A stretch of 10,463 nucleotides of DNA from an uncultured Rhodospirillaceae bacterium (GTDB lineage Bacteria > Pseudomonadota > Alphaproteobacteria > RF32 > CAG-239), in NCBI GenBank assembly GCA_900313185.1, contig OMQI01000016.1, positions 1-10,463 on the forward strand, written 5' to 3'. The position numbers and the translations under genes were made by a program. Position 1 is the first letter of the stretch. Each line of letters starts with the position of its first letter. Below, in pieces: positions 6,617-10,463 of the stretch. The notes under the pieces were generated by a model. The model saw only the letters and a list, made by a program, of their open reading frames with translations. It searched no databases and had not been told where the DNA came from.

Positions 6617-8260
6617 TTATTGTACAAATGTTCCCGAACCAAAAGAGATGTTTCCGTTAGTCTTTTTAGGCTGTTTAATCAATACCGGAGTATCTTCTTT
6701 TCCTTCTTTACCTAAAGTATTGTTGAAATTCCCTTTGATTATCTGTTTTTCGGTTTGTGCAGGTGTTTTGTCAGATCCGTTGAAAGTTACCATCGGTTCA
6801 TATTCCATAACAGTTCCGCCGGTGTATAAGTAACTCTGAACACCATTATTATCAAACGAAATGTAGTGATCGGTAATAGATGTTACAACTTCACCGTTTC
6901 TGAGCTTTGACCCCTTGTGAATTATGAAAGTGCTACCGTCTTTGCTGACAAGCTTGGCAATTACATCATCACCTTTTCCGGTAATATCCATAATAGCATA
7001 ATCTTTTGACATATCGATTGCATCTTCACTAGGTAATCCGCTATCGGAGAAAGGATTAGAAAGTTGTTTAATCTCATCCTCTTTTTCAACCATAGAGGAC
7101 TTAAGCTCATTGATATGCTCGTTTAAGATTTCCATTTTATGATTGAAAGCCTTGAAAGAAGCTTCGCTTGCTGTAATCATTTCAGCTGACTTTGCATTGA
7201 GTTGCGATATTTTATCAAGAGTACTGCTTTGCAAAGCTTTTTTCTCTTCTTCAAGTTGATTCACTCTCTTTTGCAATTCGGCATTTTTAGCTATCCATTG
7301 TTGCTGAATCTCTACCATCTCATTCATGTAGTCCTTGACTACTTGAGCTTGACGAACTTTTTCCAGTTCTATTTCTTTTTGTTTTAACTTTCCCTGTTCG
7401 GCAACAATCATCGCCTGACGTTCAGCCTCTTGATCTTTAGCCTTTTCTTCTTCCATCTTTAACCGAAGATCTTCTTCTTGCTGAGCTTTTAAGCGAGCTG
7501 CACGTAGGGCTTCAACCTTACTTTTCAATTCTTCTCTGCGCAATTCCAAACGCAACAAAGTGGTTTGTTTTTCAATATTGGACATTTGATTGAACAAGTC
7601 ATTATCGACTTTGGACAGTATGGTATTGCCGAAACTCTCAAAAGGTGATTTGTTTCCGCCTATTTCCGGAACCACCGAGTCAATATCAGCGGTAGAATCA
7701 ATTTGAGCCTTATTGGCATCTGTTTCTAATGAATCAAGACTGCCGTCATCAGGGAACGGTTGGACATCTAATAAAGGAGAAGGAAGCGCAGCCCCTTTCT
7801 TTTCTGCGACAGGCTCATTAATTGCTTCTTCAGGTGCAGCCGGCAAAGTATCCACTACAGGAATGTCTTTTTTAGCTACCTCAGCTGATGCTTCTGTCGG
7901 CAGTTCTTCATTAAGAAAGCTTAAATCGTCAGAATTTTCTTCGGCATCGCCGGCATCTTCTTCATCTTCCGAAGGTTTGGGTGCAACATCATCTGCAGAA
8001 TCCATCGGAATTTCAGCCTCAGCTTTCGGAAATTCTTTTTCCGTATCTTCAGACGATAAATCAGCATCTTGATTTTCCACAACATCATCATTTGCGATTT
8101 CATCAAGGTCTAATAATTCATCGCTTATGTTAACGTCAGCAACCTCTGGATTTGCCTGAAGTGTATCGTCGTTGGCAAAACCGGTACTCGTACCTGCAAA
8201 GGTTATTACAAATGCGCAGGCAATAAGTACTATAATTTTATTATTCAGGTTGTTTTTCAT
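6617..8260 (-). CDS. pilP: PilP-like periplasmic pilus biogenesis protein, enlarged
   Basis: This 547-residue protein begins with a Sec signal peptide (hydrophobic 8-22, cleavage probably after GFA at 29). An acidic low-complexity region (30-200) rich in Asp, Glu, Ala, Ser and Pro follows. A long charged heptad-like coiled coil runs from about 222 to 400 (for example ERQAMIVAEQGKLKQKEIEL). Residues about 420-487 form a compact beta domain (AIMDITGKGDDVIAKL, then FIIHKGSKLRNGEVVTSI, then GVQSYLYTGGTVMEYEP) that matches the PilP/GspC-like domain known to contact the secretin. The C-terminal 60 residues are polar. R64-type PilP is only about 150 residues, so the coiled coil and acidic region are added. 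The gene overlaps pilO by 20 nt; its ribosome-binding site AAAGGAG (8273-8267) lies inside pilO. The assignment rests on the C-terminal domain and on position between pilO and pilQ. Confidence 0.75.
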   Translation of the reverse strand: MKNNLNNKIIVLIACAFVITFAGTSTGFANDDTLQANPEVADVNISDELLDLDEIANDDVVENQDADLSSEDTEKEFPKAEAEIPMDSADDVAPKPSEDEEDAGDAEENSDDLSFLNEELPTEASAEVAKKDIPVVDTLPAAPEEAINEPVAEKKGAALPSPLLDVQPFPDDGSLDSLETDANKAQIDSTADIDSVVPEIGGNKSPFESFGNTILSKVDNDLFNQMSNIEKQTTLLRLELRREELKSKVEALRAARLKAQQEEDLRLKMEEEKAKDQEAERQAMIVAEQGKLKQKEIELEKVRQAQVVKDYMNEMVEIQQQWIAKNAELQKRVNQLEEEKKALQSSTLDKISQLNAKSAEMITASEASFKAFNHKMEILNEHINELKSSMVEKEDEIKQLSNPFSDSGLPSEDAIDMSKDYAIMDITGKGDDVIAKLVSKDGSTFIIHKGSKLRNGEVVTSITDHYISFDNNGVQSYLYTGGTVMEYEPMVTFNGSDKTPAQTEKQIIKGNFNNTLGKEGKEDTPVLIKQPKKTNGNISFGSGTFVQ

Positions 8261-9500
8261 AGATTTCTCCTTTATATGTCCACATTCCGGAATTAATGTC
8301 GTATGTTATAGTATCAACTGTTAATCCTGAAAATTTCATTAATAAATCACTCCAAATCAACGGATCGTTGTTTGATGATAGTGAGTAAGCTAACAACTTA
8401 TATTTCGTACCACGTGGTGACATCCACGTTTTAGAACCAAACGATATACTTATTCCCAAAGATTGGTTAAGATCGTTTAATATATTAATCAATTCATCTT
8501 CATAAAATTCCGGCGGTGAATTTAATTTGGTTATTTCACCAATCGGAACCGACACCATAACGGTACTACCATCTTTACCCAAAACTCGTGATGAAAAGTC
8601 AACACCGGATACATTTAATGCTTGCTCAATCCAAGTTATACGTCCGAGCTCACGACGCCAAGAAGTTACTACACCGGCGCTCGGTGTGCAGGTAATGCCC
8701 TCAATATGCCATCCCGGAGTAACAACTTGAACAACCTTTTGAGTAGTCAGATAACATTGCCGCATAACATCTAACGGATTATTAAGTTCCGTCCAAGGCT
8801 TCGGCTCAGGAGGTAATTGAGGCTCTTCCACTTCAACCGGCGCAATAACAGGTTCTTCAGGTGCAGTAAAGAATAAATCTTTTAATGTGGAATAACCGAA
8901 CCATAAGATAACCGCAAAGCAAACAACAATAACACCCAACATTAAAGTGTCATTTCCGGCATTAATTTTGGCCAACCTAGTTTGAATTCCTTTTTCCAAC
9001 ATAGGCCCCAAATGGTCTGCTTTGGTATCTTCAATACCCCACTCGGCCGGAGCAAATATAATATCCCAATCAGGTACCGCCAACATAGCGATAAGCTGAT
9101 TCTTTGCATCTTTTTCACTGATGAATAACGTATCACCATCTGATAAGATAACGTCATTTCTGAAGCAGATGTACCACCAACCGGTATCTACCTTAAATAC
9201 ACCTAGGAAAGATGTAACTGATCCCAAACCGGTAATAAGAGATACTGCGGCAGAAGGCAATCCCGGAGCAAAGCCCTGAGAAGAAGCAGCCAAACCGAAC
9301 TGAGATGACTTACCTTTACGAGTAACATATAAGTCTGCGCCTTCCAAAATATTTTCCGCCGCTTCTTTTACTTCCGGCAAAGGCTTTGCTTCGTTTAACA
9401 ACGGCTGCCAGAAAAGACTTGCTGCATAAGTTACCCCTCTTTCGGTGAAGGAACATCTCCAAGCCTTATCTTCAGTTTGCATATTTGCCTGCATATCCAC
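8241..9500 (-). CDS. pilO: PilO, pilin accessory protein of type IVb pilus
   Basis: This 419-residue protein fits the PilO pilin-accessory family found between pilN and pilP in R64-type operons. The cytoplasmic N-terminal part (1-180) carries family-like features: GLPSAAVSLITGLG, a Trp/aromatic strand WWYICFRNDVILSDGD and a final segment before the membrane. One membrane helix lies at about 186-204. A Pro/Glu-rich linker (213-236) leads to a periplasmic domain (237-419) with WHIEGITCTP (Cys250 and Cys271 could pair) and an end WTYKGEIYE, typical of the family. It is thought to join the inner-membrane platform to the periplasmic parts. The start is the GTG at 9500, chosen because AAGGAG (9513-9508) lies 7 nt upstream; the ATG two codons later would be 13 nt away. 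The stop lies 20 nt inside pilP. Confidence 0.87.
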   Translation of the reverse strand: MDMQANMQTEDKAWRCSFTERGVTYAASLFWQPLLNEAKPLPEVKEAAENILEGADLYVTRKGKSSQFGLAASSQGFAPGLPSAAVSLITGLGSVTSFLGVFKVDTGWWYICFRNDVILSDGDTLFISEKDAKNQLIAMLAVPDWDIIFAPAEWGIEDTKADHLGPMLEKGIQTRLAKINAGNDTLMLGVIVVCFAVILWFGYSTLKDLFFTAPEEPVIAPVEVEEPQLPPEPKPWTELNNPLDVMRQCYLTTQKVVQVVTPGWHIEGITCTPSAGVVTSWRRELGRITWIEQALNVSGVDFSSRVLGKDGSTVMVSVPIGEITKLNSPPEFYEDELINILNDLNQSLGISISFGSKTWMSPRGTKYKLLAYSLSSNNDPLIWSDLLMKFSGLTVDTITYDINSGMWTYKGEIYEKQPE

Positions 9501-9507
9501 TTGCTCT

Positions 9508-9513
9508 CTCCTT
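9508..9513 (-). promoter_or_regulatory. Ribosome-binding site fixing the GTG start of pilO
   Basis: AAGGAG on the minus strand, 7 nt before GTG at 9500. It lies in the 16-nt gap after the pilN stop. It favours GTG over the in-frame ATGs at 9494 and 9482. Confidence 0.7.
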
Positions 9514-9516
9514 AGA

Positions 9517-10463
9517 TTAGTCGTTCATTCTGGATTCCGGTGATAACGGAGATTCCAAAACAACCGGTGTTAACATAATAACAAGGATGGTTCTGGATTT
9601 TTCGGCCGACTGAGCACCACCTAACAACATGTTGTCAGGAGTTCCTACACCTTTCTTATCCACAGAATCTTCAACTCGTTCATAACCGGCCAAGATGAGC
9701 GTTTCACCCGATTTCATAGCAACTTCTTGCGTAAATCCACGTGTTTCTATGACAGGGTTTTGAATGGTTTCACCGTCACCCTTGGAAGGATCATCTCCAC
9801 TACCTCCGCTAACCGTAATGGTATCAAGCGATAACAAGTCGGATAGTGTGAGGTTGAAGAACATCAAGATACGACCGTGATCCAAAATTCTCGGTAACAC
9901 GCTCATAGTGAAACCTGTTTCGATTTCTTCGGTTTCCACCGAAACATCGTATGTATCGCTGTCACCGCTGTTAGTCTTGGTAATCTGTGAAATATAGTTT
10001 TGTGTTTTAACAACTTGGATTGGTGCCGGTTTGTTGTTCATAGTTGTAACCGTACCGCTGGTAACCAGGTTGGTCTGACCCTCTTGCGATAATGCCTGCA
10101 TTGCAGCATCAACACTCCAACTTCCGCTACTGATGCCCATTGTCAAATCACTGAGTTTATCACCTAAATCACCCGGATGCGTTCCGGCACTGATTTGTTT
10201 GATGCTACCACGCTTATTGAAAGTTGCAGCCAAGTCTAAGCTGTATTTATCAGCATTGGATATACTGAGTTGGATAACCTTAACACTGATTGCAATTTGC
10301 TTAGATACACGATTGTTTTGTTCATTAATATATTTTGCAACACGGCGAATATCCGTAGGTGTAGAAGTCAGGTTAATAGTACCGCTGGCTTTATCGATAT
10401 TCAAGTTTGCATCAGATGAAATCATTGATTGAATAGTGCTTTCCAAGTTGCTCCACAAATCAA
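9517..10463 (-). CDS. pilN: PilN, outer-membrane secretin of type IVb pilus (C-terminal part)
   Basis: The frame is open to the right edge, giving 314 visible residues of a longer protein; the start, and any lipoprotein or signal sequence, are outside. Numbering from the TTG at 10458, residues 20-50 form the end of an N-domain (IDKASGTINLTSTPTDIRRV). The secretin core begins at about 52 (VSKQIAISVKVIQLSI). The hallmark C-terminal part follows: TGFTMSVLPRILDHGRILMF (181-200), ETRGFTQEVAMKSGETLILAG (about 238-258), GVGTPDNMLLGG (270-281) and ILVIMLTPVVLESP (291-304). The GETLILAG and VIxLTPVV blocks are diagnostic of secretins, and the GVGTPxNxLLGG block is typical of the PilN subgroup. It would form the multimeric outer-membrane channel through which the pilus emerges. 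A Gly/Ser/Asp-rich insertion lies at 217-230. It heads the visible operon, 16 nt before pilO. Confidence 0.92.
   Translation of the reverse strand, partial: DLWSNLESTIQSMISSDANLNIDKASGTINLTSTPTDIRRVAKYINEQNNRVSKQIAISVKVIQLSISNADKYSLDLAATFNKRGSIKQISAGTHPGDLGDKLSDLTMGISSGSWSVDAAMQALSQEGQTNLVTSGTVTTMNNKPAPIQVVKTQNYISQITKTNSGDSDTYDVSVETEEIETGFTMSVLPRILDHGRILMFFNLTLSDLLSLDTITVSGGSGDDPSKGDGETIQNPVIETRGFTQEVAMKSGETLILAGYERVEDSVDKKGVGTPDNMLLGGAQSAEKSRTILVIMLTPVVLESPLSPESRMND

Noticed and set aside
6405..6833. Plus-strand open frame across the pilP/pilQ junction
   Set aside because: Phe/Ser-rich antisense shadow of Lys/Glu-rich coding sequence, with no ribosome-binding site and spanning two well-supported genes.
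7713..8072. Ser-rich open frame on the plus strand opposite pilP
   Set aside because: It is the antisense shadow of the acidic, Glu/Asp-rich part of PilP (TTC/TCT opposite GAA/AGA), with no ribosome-binding site and a composition typical of a shadow.

Overview
The window is AT-rich, densely coding bacterial DNA from a Gram-negative (diderm) organism. The evidence is an outer-membrane secretin, a periplasmic PilP-type protein and an MsbA-like lipid exporter. The transporter's membrane region (an LPYxKPYW segment followed by AWSLKPFMD) and the overall style suggest an uncultured, possibly host-associated alphaproteobacterium. That taxonomic guess is inference only. No RNA genes, CRISPR array, insertion sequence or tRNA-type integration site were seen.

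Right two thirds (3116-10463, minus strand): a tightly packed type IVb pilus operon with the gene order of the R64/enteropathogen thin-pilus clusters. It runs pilN (secretin, cut by the right edge), pilO (pilin accessory protein), pilP (here greatly enlarged by an acidic region and a long coiled coil), pilQ (assembly ATPase), pilR (inner-membrane platform) and pilS (type IVb pilin-like). Gaps are 16, -20, 9, 11 and 1 nt, so one transcript and translational coupling are very likely. The operon begins beyond the right edge. PilN and PilP would form the outer-membrane/periplasmic channel, PilO and PilR the inner-membrane base, PilQ would power extension and PilS would be the subunit. No prepilin peptidase, PilV adhesin or shufflon is present in the window.

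Centre (2145-3113, plus strand): a PilT/DotB/TraJ-type hexameric ATPase gene that converges on pilS with only 2 nt between the stop codons. It carries a degenerate version of the PilT retraction motif and is a candidate retraction motor for the same pilus.

Left (1-1971, minus strand): a 144-residue protein of unknown function, divergent from the ATPase and preceded by a good sigma70-type promoter. After it comes the N-terminal 481 residues of an MsbA-like ABC exporter with an unusual extra N-terminal domain; its ATPase domain lies beyond the left edge. The 173-nt divergent intergenic region (1972-2144) is the only substantial non-coding stretch and the most likely control point. There is no gene-free stretch over 300 bases.

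The most interesting features are a pilin-like protein lacking the Glu at mature position 5, a PilP several times the usual size, a PilT-like ATPase beside an R64-type pilus operon, and an unrecognised small protein sharing the ATPase's control region.
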